A stretch of 5,311 nucleotides of DNA, taken from Bacillota bacterium (lineage in GTDB: Bacteria > Bacillota > Clostridia > Acetivibrionales > DSM-2933). This document shows, in pieces, positions 1-5,105 of this stretch. Made by a program: the position numbers and the translations under genes. Where the stretch lies: positions 1 to 5,311 of the forward strand of contig JAEYYB010000148.1 of the NCBI GenBank assembly GCA_023430975.1, written 5' to 3'. How positions within the stretch are numbered: the stretch's first letter is position 1; each line of letters starts with the position of its first letter. Under the pieces are notes generated by a model. The model had not been told where the DNA came from and searched no databases. It saw only the letters and a list, made by a program, of their open reading frames with translations.

Positions 1-83
1 AATTCACGGGCTTTATAGCTCCAGTAAAACTCGTTCTCTTGCTTTTGCCTTATAATATATTTACCAACTTTTTCAGCTATGTT
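1..83 (-). other. Open frame continuing past the in-frame TGA of the 84-449 gene (runs off the window)
   Basis: Reading the minus strand beyond the TGA at 86-84, the same frame as the upstream ORF stays open for 27 codons to the window edge. It begins N-I-A-E-K-V-G-K-Y and contains F-Y-W-S-Y-K. The composition looks protein-like, with lysines, glutamates and aromatics. There is no ATG in this stretch, so it cannot easily be a separate downstream gene. The simplest reading is that it is the continuation of the gene that starts at 449, separated from it by a nonsense codon. A sequencing error is also possible. I do not recognise the family. Confidence 0.45.
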
Positions 84-449
84 TCATCCATTGTTGGTGC
101 CATTATTGGCATGTAGGTCTAATTCTAATATTTCATCTATACAGGGTAATATTTTAACCTCATATGATTTATATACACTACTTCCCTTAAGACTTATGAC
201 CTTAGCATAGTTTAGACTTTTATAAACTGCTCTTGCTTCTGTATCTTTATTATTAACCAACACCAACAACTTCTCACAATTCTCATAATGCTCATTAATG
301 GGTTGAAAAATTACATTATCCCTATTATAACTATAAGTTTTTAAATTATTAAATGTAACCTGATATTTTGAATTAAAATAAATGACACTTTTAACTTCAC
401 ATGTCTTATCTACATGCTTTATTAGGACAATATGTTCTTTTTCATTCAT
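84..449 (-). CDS. Hypothetical protein, 121 aa; probably the N-terminal part of a larger interrupted gene
   Basis: This ORF has a good start: the minus strand carries AAGGTGG (460-454) about 4-5 bases before the ATG at 449-447, and a plausible promoter lies 34-60 bases upstream. The 121-residue product has no membrane segment or signal peptide. Residues about 29-49 form a beta-rich stretch (YQVTFNNLKTYSYN followed by NVIF). I associate this kind of strand pair loosely with N-terminal regions of larger helicase or ATPase-type proteins in Firmicutes, but I cannot assign a family. The C-terminus is odd: it ends in a low-complexity Asn/Gly tail (NNGTNNG) at a TGA, after which the same frame remains open to the window edge. 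It may therefore be a truncated or pseudogenised gene rather than a complete small protein. No function is assigned. Confidence 0.6.
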   Translation of the reverse strand: MNEKEHIVLIKHVDKTCEVKSVIYFNSKYQVTFNNLKTYSYNRDNVIFQPINEHYENCEKLLVLVNNKDTEARAVYKSLNYAKVISLKGSSVYKSYEVKILPCIDEILELDLHANNGTNNG

Positions 450-482
450 TTAGCCACCTTCTTTATTTCGTTAACAACTATT

Positions 483-511
483 ATTTTAAAATTTGTAGTA
501 AGAACTCCCAA
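483..511 (-). promoter_or_regulatory. Putative sigma-70 promoter for the 84-449 gene
   Basis: On the minus strand TTGGGA (511-506) and TAAAAT (488-483) are separated by exactly 17 bases. Transcription would start near 475 and give a leader of about 25 bases that includes the ribosome binding site. The match to TTGACA/TATAAT is partial (4/6 and 5/6), but the spacing and position fit. Confidence 0.45.
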
Positions 512-857
512 TAGACACAGAATGTATTTAATCCCAATTAACCTACCATACTCGGTTTAAGGTTATGGAAATTTTTTTGTGTATTACACTTTTTAAATAT
601 AAGTAAAAAATTAAAAATCTATTATCATTAATCGATAATTACTTGTTTATTATCGCATAAGTTTACAATAATTCCAATATAATGATAACACTTTTAGAAA
701 ATGCATTGTTTACAAATAGAATTTTTAAAAAAGATATTGAAACAAGCGATAAAAAGAAAATGATTCTGAATTATTAAAGGTAGTCAAGGACTTTATCACT
801 TTTAAAATCCAAGTAAGATAGTTCTGTTAAAACAAATTTATAAAATAGTAATCAACA
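512..857. other. Very AT-rich intergenic stretch, possible decayed coding remnant
   Basis: No convincing gene is present. There is a CGATAAT...ATTATCG inverted repeat (about 632-655) with a 10-base loop and no obvious role. A short plus-strand ORF (682-777, ATG to TAA, 31 codons) runs into an A-rich tract. A one-base shift in that tract (751-760) would join it to a second open stretch ending at the TAG at 819-821, which reads S-E-L-L-K-V-V-K-D-F. This could be the remnant of a frameshifted gene, but AT-rich DNA produces such stretches by chance. No ribosome binding site precedes 682. Confidence 0.2.
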
Positions 858-1010
858 ATGACAAATCTATTCAAATTTACTGTCGCTGCAAAGCCCCATT
901 TTAAGTGCGGTGTCCACTCACCAGATACCATAGGCATGTCAAGGAACAAGACCTTTCCTATTAGTGATAACTTGACTGGATTTACACTGCTTGAACACTT
1001 TGAAGTCTAA
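858..1010 (+). CDS. Small ORF of 50 codons, doubtful
   Basis: ATG at 858 to TAA at 1008-1010 encodes 50 residues, beginning MTNLFKFTVAAKPHFKC. No Shine-Dalgarno sequence precedes the ATG. The opposite strand is also open across most of the same DNA (59 codons without a stop, 1006-830), so openness alone is weak evidence. It lies in the GC-richer island described separately. I recognise no domain. It is more likely part of a repeat element than a translated gene. Confidence 0.15.
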   Translation: MTNLFKFTVAAKPHFKCGVHSPDTIGMSRNKTFPISDNLTGFTLLEHFEV

Positions 1011-1060
1011 ACTAACTGGAAATTTCTTGGGGCCACATAAAAGATAATATTCAGGGGCTT

Positions 1061-1116
1061 TCAGGAGCTGGGGAAGTATACCATAAAAGTTTTATAGTAT
1101 ACTTCCCCAGCTCTGA
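1061..1116. repeat. Long near-perfect palindrome (17-bp arms plus inner 6-bp arms)
   Basis: GAGCTGGGGAAGTATAC (1065-1081) is perfectly complementary to GTATACTTCCCCAGCTC (1097-1113). After one C/A mismatch the arms continue inward as ATAAAA/TTTTAT around a single central G at 1089. Outward, TCA (1061-1063) pairs with TGA (1114-1116) if G1064 is bulged. Transcribed from either strand it would form a very stable hairpin. No T-run follows on either strand, so a rho-independent terminator is unlikely. It could instead be a transposase or regulator binding site, or the core of a miniature element. Confidence 0.85.
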
Positions 1117-1180
1117 TTCTCCAAGCTCACTCCACTGAACCTATGCAGTTGCTTATAAGCGGTTCGTGAGACTCTAAAGC

Positions 1181-1330
1181 ATGGCTTCGCCAGCCTTACT
1201 AAAGAATGGAGGACCCTTTTCCCGGGATTCACTATGTCAGGGGCTTCGGAGCTTCGCAGAAATACTTTTATTGATTTTTGTCAGCGATAAGGAAAACTGG
1301 AATTTTACCAAAATGCCTCTGATTAAGTAG
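1181..1330 (+). CDS. Small ORF of 49 codons, doubtful
   Basis: ATG at 1181 to TAG at 1328-1330 encodes 49 residues, beginning MASPALLKNGGPFSRDSL, with a short hydrophobic run at about residues 27-34. No Shine-Dalgarno sequence is visible before the ATG, and the start sits inside a small hairpin (TGGC-TTC-GCCA). It spans the right half of the GC-richer island. Its odd composition suggests it is a by-product of a repeat sequence rather than a real gene. No family is recognised. Confidence 0.15.
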   Translation: MASPALLKNGGPFSRDSLCQGLRSFAEILLLIFVSDKENWNFTKMPLIK

Positions 1331-1336
1331 TGTTAA

Positions 1337-1366
1337 TATACAATACAACCAAATATTTGTTATAAT
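1337..1366 (+). promoter_or_regulatory. Extended -10 promoter upstream of the DUF6236 gene
   Basis: TGTTATAAT (1358-1366) is a consensus extended -10 element. A partial -35 (TATACA, 1337-1342) lies 18 bases upstream. Transcription would start near 1373, leaving a leader of about 165 bases before the ATG at 1538. An 8-bp palindrome TGATATCA (1385-1392) lies just after the predicted start, and a TTAGT-CA-ACTAA dyad (1486-1497) lies closer to the gene. Either could bind a regulator. No riboswitch fold is recognised in the leader. Confidence 0.55.
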
Positions 1367-1537
1367 AGTACAAAGTATTCAGGTTGATATCAGTAAAAAT
1401 ATAGTTTGGAATAGAAAATTGATTGTAGTTGCAACATAGTATCTTTAACTTATTAGAATGTAATTTTTTTGCTATTGTTATTTGGTTAGTCAACTAATAT
1501 ATGGAAATTAAAGTTAAGCTGGAAGGGAGAAACTTAT

Positions 1538-2614
1538 ATGGGGTTTACTAAAGCTCTTTACTATCCAACCATTGATATAATCAACGAGGGTTGGCTAAGG
1601 TCAGCAATCCTATTTTGGGATGAAATAAATACAATAGTACCATATTCGATTAGCACACCTTATCATTCTTATCCAACGCAATATCTTTCTGATGAAGGTA
1701 TTTTGAGGCCCTTGATGGTTAGTCCCGATAAAGATTTCATTCAGGATTTATCCACCGATACCTTGAATTATTTGAATTCAACAGAAGGGTTTCAAGTTTT
1801 AACACAATATAATACTACAAACTCAATAATCCATAGAGATAAACTTCCAAGGGATATAAGTAGATTGTTTGATATCCATCCTGACAAGCTTCCTTATGAA
1901 ATACAGTATCAATTGCGGGACAAATTTACCAGTGATGGATGGTTTCAAGTTGATTCGAATTTTGCAATATTCTATATGACATTACTTGCAAATAAATTAT
2001 GTGAGAAATACTCTATTGCTTTATTAGCCGATAATACATTTATTTCCAACTTTACAGATAAAGTTCGGTTAGGCAATCAAATGCCACTTAATATGCAAAA
2101 TTCTGAGTATAGATTTCAAAGAAACAGACCGATTTCCTTGGAACAAGGTTTATTAACAAACCTAATAATTCGTGGTATTAAAATATCTGAAGATTCAACA
2201 TTTGAAGATATTTTAAGTTTTAAAAGACAGCATCAGGATGAGTTGGGTCTATTTAGAGCAAATATCGCAAAATTAACACAAGGTGTATCAAAAAACTTAC
2301 CGATGGAAGCATTGCAACAGCAAATCGAGGATATTTACAAAGATGAATTTTTACCAGCTTATAATAATTTCAAGAAGGCATTAAGTAGCTCCAAAGTTAA
2401 GTGGATAGCAGATAACTTTATGAAAATATCGTTTATTTCAGCACCAACAACAGCATTACCTATAGCATTAATTGGGCTTTCCGTTCCTCAAGCATTGTTA
2501 GCTGGAGCAGGCATTTCCCTTACTGCATCTGTTGTTGCATATAATTACGAGAAAAGAGAAAAAATTAGGACGAATCCTTATTCTTACTTAATTGCAGTAA
2601 ATAATTACATATAA
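1538..2614 (+). CDS. DUF6236 family protein, 358 aa
   Basis: The start is well supported: AGGGAG (1524-1529) stands 8 bases before the ATG. The N-terminus (ALYYPTIDI at 6-14, then W-L-R-S-A-I-L-F-W-D-E-I, then I-V-P) is the pattern I associate with DUF6236. In this family a YYP strand is followed by a W-L..A.L.WD.I..I.P block. The family has no established function. The middle (about 100-290) looks helical and charged, with no recognised catalytic motif. Residues about 297-335 are hydrophobic and small-residue rich (S-A-P-T-T-A-L-P-I-A, then A-G-A-G-I-S-L-T-A). They could form one or two membrane segments or a buried helical hairpin, and are followed by a basic stretch and the C-terminal NPYSYL. 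Length and both ends look complete. It stands alone on the plus strand with its own promoter, and no clear terminator follows. The family assignment is from memory of the N-terminal motif and is fairly secure; any role in defence would be speculation. Confidence 0.85.
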   Translation: MGFTKALYYPTIDIINEGWLRSAILFWDEINTIVPYSISTPYHSYPTQYLSDEGILRPLMVSPDKDFIQDLSTDTLNYLNSTEGFQVLTQYNTTNSIIHRDKLPRDISRLFDIHPDKLPYEIQYQLRDKFTSDGWFQVDSNFAIFYMTLLANKLCEKYSIALLADNTFISNFTDKVRLGNQMPLNMQNSEYRFQRNRPISLEQGLLTNLIIRGIKISEDSTFEDILSFKRQHQDELGLFRANIAKLTQGVSKNLPMEALQQQIEDIYKDEFLPAYNNFKKALSSSKVKWIADNFMKISFISAPTTALPIALIGLSVPQALLAGAGISLTASVVAYNYEKREKIRTNPYSYLIAVNNYI

Positions 2615-2669
2615 ATAGCTAGTCAGTATGTTACTTCAAAGAGGTTAATATTGGAGTATAGAGAAATAG

Positions 2670-2867
2670 GTAAACTACAAATACAATAGAAACAATGGGA
2701 ACAAATTTACATATAAAAACTTATCTTGTACCTATAACCTCTATACCTATTTTATAAATACTCAGAATATAAATGCAGCTCCAGGACCGCTGATATTCCT
2801 TAATGGCTTTCCTGATAGTTATATTAAAGTGAATCTATATCAACATCATGTGATTCCAATGTACTAA
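2670..2867 (+). other. 65-codon open frame without a usable start, possible gene remnant
   Basis: Between the TAG at 2667-2669 and the TAA at 2865-2867 the plus strand is open for 65 codons. It has no ATG except one near the very end. The later part reads N-A-A-P-G-P-L-I-F-L-N-G-F-P-D-S-Y and looks protein-like, while the first half is Asn/Tyr-rich as expected of AT-rich DNA. It overlaps the 3' end of the minus-strand gene at 2824-3129 by 44 bases. It could be the tail of a decayed gene displaced by rearrangement, or chance. Confidence 0.15.
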
Positions 2868-3129
2868 TATTTAATGAGTCTTTCCATTCATTAAAGCACT
2901 TGCAACAAATCGGTTTAAAAATGCTTAGAAACTCGTTAATAAATTCTTCTGTTTGAGTATTCTTTTTATAAAACTTAAGGCAATCTGTACATAGCCAATG
3001 TGTTCCCCAAAATTCATCAGTTATAGTATTAAGATCAACCCTAATATTTTTGAAAAAAGCCTCTGATATATGGAAGCAAACAAGTGATATTCCGCTCGCA
3101 CCATGTTTTATACAAGTTACTCTTCCCAT
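2824..3129 (-). CDS. Small Cys/His-rich protein, 101 aa, probably metal-binding, unknown function
   Basis: The start has an ideal ribosome binding site: AGGAGG (3143-3138) 8 bases before the ATG at 3129-3127. The protein shows C6-x2-H9-G, C18-x-H20-I, then H44-x2-C47-x2-C50 and a late C75-C76-x-C78. This gives enough ligands for one or two zinc sites. A C-x2-H-G, about eight residues, C-x-H-I opening is, as far as I recall, seen in small uncharacterised bacterial proteins of similar size; I cannot name a Pfam family. The middle has T-H-W-L-C-T-D-C, a ribbon-like knuckle. It has no signal peptide or membrane segment, so it is presumably cytoplasmic. It lies 58 bases downstream of the IS110 transposase stop on the same strand, so read-through from the IS could add to its expression. 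An immunity-type or accessory protein is possible but unsupported. Confidence 0.7.
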   Translation of the reverse strand: MGRVTCIKHGASGISLVCFHISEAFFKNIRVDLNTITDEFWGTHWLCTDCLKFYKKNTQTEEFINEFLSIFKPICCKCFNEWKDSLNISTLESHDVDIDSL

Positions 3130-3172
3130 GATTTAATCCTCCTATCACCAGCACCTGATTTAGATTCTATCT

Positions 3173-3201
3173 ATTATACCATTTCTATTATTCTATTGGA
3201 A
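3173..3201 (-). promoter_or_regulatory. Putative promoter of the 101-aa gene, abutting or inside the IS110 end
   Basis: A perfect TATAAT lies on the minus strand at 3178-3173, giving a start near 3166 and a leader of about 37 bases. The only -35 at 17-bp spacing is a poor TTCCAA (3201-3196), which lies inside the last codons of the transposase. The native -35 may therefore have been replaced by IS sequence. IS110 elements can form promoters across their ends. Confidence 0.4.
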
Positions 3202-4414
3202 TTACTGGTTCCTGGTATTCCGTTTTATCCCGCATCATTTTATAAATGATATTTACCAGCTTTCTCATGATGCATTTGATACTCTGCTTTTTTGTTTTTC
3301 CCTCAGACAGTTTCTTTTTATAATATTCATAAAAGTAAGCATTTGTAGGCTTTCCCATGGGGTTACTCAGTACCGACACAGCTATTTGGAAGAATATTTG
3401 ATATAGATTCCTGTTACCAAGTTTGTTGCTGAAATTCTTGTTTGTCTGACCTGTAGAATATCTCATTGGTGATATCCCTGCATAGGCAGCTAAAGCATCA
3501 GCATTGGTAAACCTTGATATATCACCAATTTCCGCTATAATTCCGGCTGCTGTCACTGTATTTATTCCCTTCATGCTTTCAAGCTTGTAACCAAACTGAG
3601 GAATAAGTTTTTTCATGTTTTCTTCGATACTTGCAATAATGGTTATATTATCGTTGATTTGCTTAATTGATGATGTAACTATAAAGTCCCTTAGATCCTG
3701 AAATTCATTTGTTGTATCTCCGTCTTTCTCTACATACTTAAGGATTTGAAGAGCTTTTTTCTCAGAACAGTTATGATGGCTTTTATCACTTAGAAAGGTT
3801 ATAAGTTCATGAAGTGGAACTGATTTTAATTTTGATGGGGATGGATATTCTTTGAAGAATTCCAGTGCTGTTTTGCTATCCAGCGAGAAGAAAAACCTTC
3901 CGTAGCTCGGGTAATTATGATTAAGGTATGTATGGAGCTGATTTTTCAGGATTACATTGTTTTTAACAAGGGTGTTTCTTTTGGTTACAAGCTCATTCAA
4001 TGCCCAGTGCAGGTCGTTCGGTGCTGCATCTGGAAGGGTATCGAGTTTATTTAAAAGTACATTAGCCACACACTCAGCATCTATAGAATCTGATTTGTTT
4101 ATAGTTGCTTGGTTTTTCCTCTCGGACTGTGACAATGAAGGGTTTACATACTTGACTTTATGGTTCTTTTCTAGTAAAAACATTGCTAATTCCCTACCGT
4201 TGCCCAGCACATCTTCCAGCCCGAAAACAGGAGTAATTCCTTGGGGTATGTGCTTTTTAACTAAGCTTAACAACTTGTGAAAGTTTTGCTTCTTATTTGG
4301 AAATGTTAATTCTGCCAGCTTTTCACTGAAGCAATTTATAATAACTGCCGTGTGCTGGTGTTTGTGTATATCGCAGCCAATGTAGACATGCCGCATTTTT
4401 GGGTGTAACATCAT
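3188..4414 (-). CDS. IS110-family transposase (DEDD recombinase), 408 aa
   Basis: This recombinase moves its IS by excision to a circle and insertion guided by a bridge RNA. The N-terminal RuvC-like DEDD domain is intact: D15 in YIGCDIHK, E67 in FGLEDVLG, and D109/D112 in KSDSIDAE. A coiled-coil-like helical linker spans roughly 130-275. The C-terminal Transposase_20 domain begins near L278 (ESMKGINTVTAAGIIAEIGD), continues through LAAYAGISPMRYSTG, and ends in a basic region. S320 in YSTG matches the conserved serine of the S-[S/T]-G motif and is the likely nucleophile. At 408 residues it is within the family range, with no frameshift or stop. Two adjacent ATGs (4414 and 4411) share the ribosome binding site AAGGGAT (4427-4421), and I chose the first. 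Upstream is the bridge-RNA candidate; downstream, 58 bases away on the same strand, is the Cys/His-rich gene. Confidence 0.96.
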   Translation of the reverse strand: MMLHPKMRHVYIGCDIHKHQHTAVIINCFSEKLAELTFPNKKQNFHKLLSLVKKHIPQGITPVFGLEDVLGNGRELAMFLLEKNHKVKYVNPSLSQSERKNQATINKSDSIDAECVANVLLNKLDTLPDAAPNDLHWALNELVTKRNTLVKNNVILKNQLHTYLNHNYPSYGRFFFSLDSKTALEFFKEYPSPSKLKSVPLHELITFLSDKSHHNCSEKKALQILKYVEKDGDTTNEFQDLRDFIVTSSIKQINDNITIIASIEENMKKLIPQFGYKLESMKGINTVTAAGIIAEIGDISRFTNADALAAYAGISPMRYSTGQTNKNFSNKLGNRNLYQIFFQIAVSVLSNPMGKPTNAYFYEYYKKKLSEGKTKKQSIKCIMRKLVNIIYKMMRDKTEYQEPVIPIE

Positions 4415-4479
4415 TAAATCATCCCTTCTTTATTCATATTTCAAGGTACATAAATTGACCTTAAGCATCCCTAATTTCC

Positions 4480-4640
4480 AGCGTTAGACTTATTTAAAAG
4501 TCCCGCATCAACTTCTAAGCAAAGGTTTTAAAACTTTTATAAAAGCCGTATCAAAAAATACAGCCTTTAGAAAAACTTCAAAACCAAGAATAAAGGCATT
4601 CTCTGCAAAGCGTTAGAATCTGGCAGAGCCAGAAACCCGC
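4480..4640 (-). ncRNA. Candidate IS110 bridge RNA in the left non-coding end
   Basis: On the minus strand, in order, I see three structures. First is a 5' hairpin TCTGGC-TCT-GCCAGA (4633-4619). Second is a stem GCCTTTA (4597-4591) with TAAAGGC (4569-4563) enclosing a 21-base loop. Third is a 13-base stem with 11 pairs (4545-4533 with 4501-4489) enclosing a 31-base loop. Known IS110 bridge RNAs have a 5' stem-loop followed by a target-binding loop and then a donor-binding loop, all encoded just upstream of the recombinase, so order and place agree. The 9-mer TCTAACGCT occurs right after the first hairpin (4617-4609) and again right after the last stem (4488-4480). The RNA ends are guesses. The third arm is itself palindromic (CTTTTATAAAAG), so alternative folds exist. 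Confidence 0.6.
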
Positions 4641-4677
4641 ACAAATATCAACAGCCTATTCATAGTATAAAGTCAAT

Positions 4678-5022
4678 TTAAGTAAAAATCTTATAAGGAA
4701 TACCAGCTTTCAAAACCTTGGAAAGCATGTCGGCAGTGCCTTTGCTGCATGACAAATCCTCATGGAAAAACAAAACCAAATCAGGCTTTTCCATTTTTAG
4801 CATATGGCCATTCCTAATAGGTCCGGCACTTTTGCCAAATCTCTTCCAGTCTGCCGGATATTCAATAAACATGATGCCACACTGACGAGCAGCACGAACA
4901 GCAAGAGTATCAGCACCCCGACACCCTCCGACAATGAGCAAATCAATATCAAGTCTTTTGATAACATCTAAAATCCTCTGGTAATTCCTATAATAACGGC
5001 TTCCAGATACTAAAACCTTCAT
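4678..5022 (-). CDS. DUF2493 / SLOG-fold protein (YspA-like), 114 aa
   Basis: The SLOG superfamily has Rossmann-like folds that bind nucleotides or nucleotide-derived ligands; the DUF2493 branch has no proven reaction. Motifs are all present: MKVLVSGSR at the N-terminus (SGSR, 6-9), V-G-G-C-R-G-A-D (31-38), D-W-K-R-F-G-K-S-A-G-P-I-R-N (58-71), then D-L-V-L-F-F (81-86) and C-S-K-G-T-A-D-M (92-99). The ATG at 5022 is preferred over the upstream ATG at 5076. The family motif begins at once, GGGGGG (5034-5029) sits 6 bases upstream as a Shine-Dalgarno, and the longer form would translate through a hairpin and add 18 unrelated residues. The protein looks complete at both ends, soluble and cytoplasmic. 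It follows a SymE-like gene on the same strand, and the IS110 element lies right after its stop codon without disrupting it. Confidence 0.9.
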   Translation of the reverse strand: MKVLVSGSRYYRNYQRILDVIKRLDIDLLIVGGCRGADTLAVRAARQCGIMFIEYPADWKRFGKSAGPIRNGHMLKMEKPDLVLFFHEDLSCSKGTADMLSKVLKAGIPYKIFT

Positions 5023-5045
5023 ATGTGACCCCCCAGATTTACTGA

Positions 5046-5072
5046 AAAAGCCTGTAAAAAATACAAGCCTTT
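5046..5072 (-). terminator. Terminator-like or attenuator hairpin just upstream of the DUF2493 gene
   Basis: On the minus strand AAAGGCTTGTA (5072-5062) and TACAGGCTTTT (5056-5046) pair over 11 positions with two G-U wobbles, closing a five-T loop and leading into a short T-run (5049-5045). It lies about 11 bases before the Shine-Dalgarno of the DUF2493 gene. It could end the transcript coming from the SymE-like gene, or act as an attenuator in the leader of the SLOG gene. The T-run is short, so termination may be partial. Confidence 0.5.
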
Positions 5073-5105
5073 GCACTAAAGCTGGAATAACTATAAGCGG
5101 CTAAA

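Larger units (their letters stand above)
880..1330. repeat. GC-richer island with palindrome and repeated GGGGCTT blocks; candidate MITE or degenerate IS
   Basis: This segment is visibly richer in G and C than its surroundings and has no convincing gene. The block GGGGCTT recurs three times: inverted near 891-897 (AAAGCCCC on the plus strand), then within TCAGGGGCTTTCAGGAGCT (1051-1069), then within TCAGGGGCTTCGGAGCTTCG (1237-1256). The left end (TGTCGCTGCAAAG, from 881) resembles the reverse complement of GTCAGCGATAA near 1280-1290, and also imperfectly that of 1240-1259, as terminal inverted repeats would. ACTGGAA followed by a T-rich tract occurs at 1015 and again at 1296. Smaller dyads are TGGC-TTC-GCCA (1182-1192), GCTTATAAGC (1151-1160) and TCCCGGGA (1220-1227). 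The combination suggests a non-autonomous or decayed mobile element, or a structured RNA. Its borders are not certain. Confidence 0.4.
3180..4660 (-). mobile_element. IS110-family insertion sequence, borders approximate
   Basis: The element comprises one intact transposase gene (3188-4414) and a long non-coding left end upstream of it, about 220-260 bases, with very little DNA after the stop codon. Long non-coding sequence upstream of the transposase is typical of the IS110 group proper; the IS1111 group carries it downstream. Family members lack ordinary terminal inverted repeats and leave no, or minimal, target duplication, so the exact borders cannot be read from one copy. The right border is probably between about 3145 and 3187. 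The left border is probably between about 4640 and 4677, since the next gene ends intact at 4678. Confidence 0.8.

Noticed and set aside
541..592. AACCT...AGGTT dyad followed by a T-run, as a plus-strand terminator
   Set aside because: The stem is only five A/T-rich pairs with a long loop, and no plus-strand gene precedes it.
830..1006. 59-codon minus-strand open frame
   Set aside because: It overlaps an equally open plus-strand frame, has no ribosome binding site for its internal ATGs and no recognised domain; probably part of the repeat-like island.
1137..1165. GAACC...GGTTC pairing as part of a tRNA or group II intron domain
   Set aside because: No acceptor or anticodon arms and no domain V motif could be found around it.
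1501..1551. 16-codon leader ORF overlapping the DUF6236 start
   Set aside because: It has no ribosome binding site and no regulatory codon pattern; its overlap with the real start is most likely chance.
2654..2763. Imperfect inverted repeat GAGTATA...AATAGGTA (2654-2672) and TACCTATT...ATACTC (2744-2763)
   Set aside because: It contains gaps and mismatches in very AT-rich DNA with about 70 bases between the arms; not distinguishable from chance and not next to a recognised element border.
3957..4280. Plus-strand ORF of 107 codons inside the transposase gene
   Set aside because: It lies entirely antisense to the intact IS110 transposase, has no ribosome binding site and shows no family motif; it is a shadow ORF.
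5023..5076. Longer start for the DUF2493 gene adding 18 residues
   Set aside because: The extra residues are unrelated to the family, the stretch contains the terminator-like hairpin, and the ATG at 5022 has its own Shine-Dalgarno directly before the conserved MKVLVSGSR.
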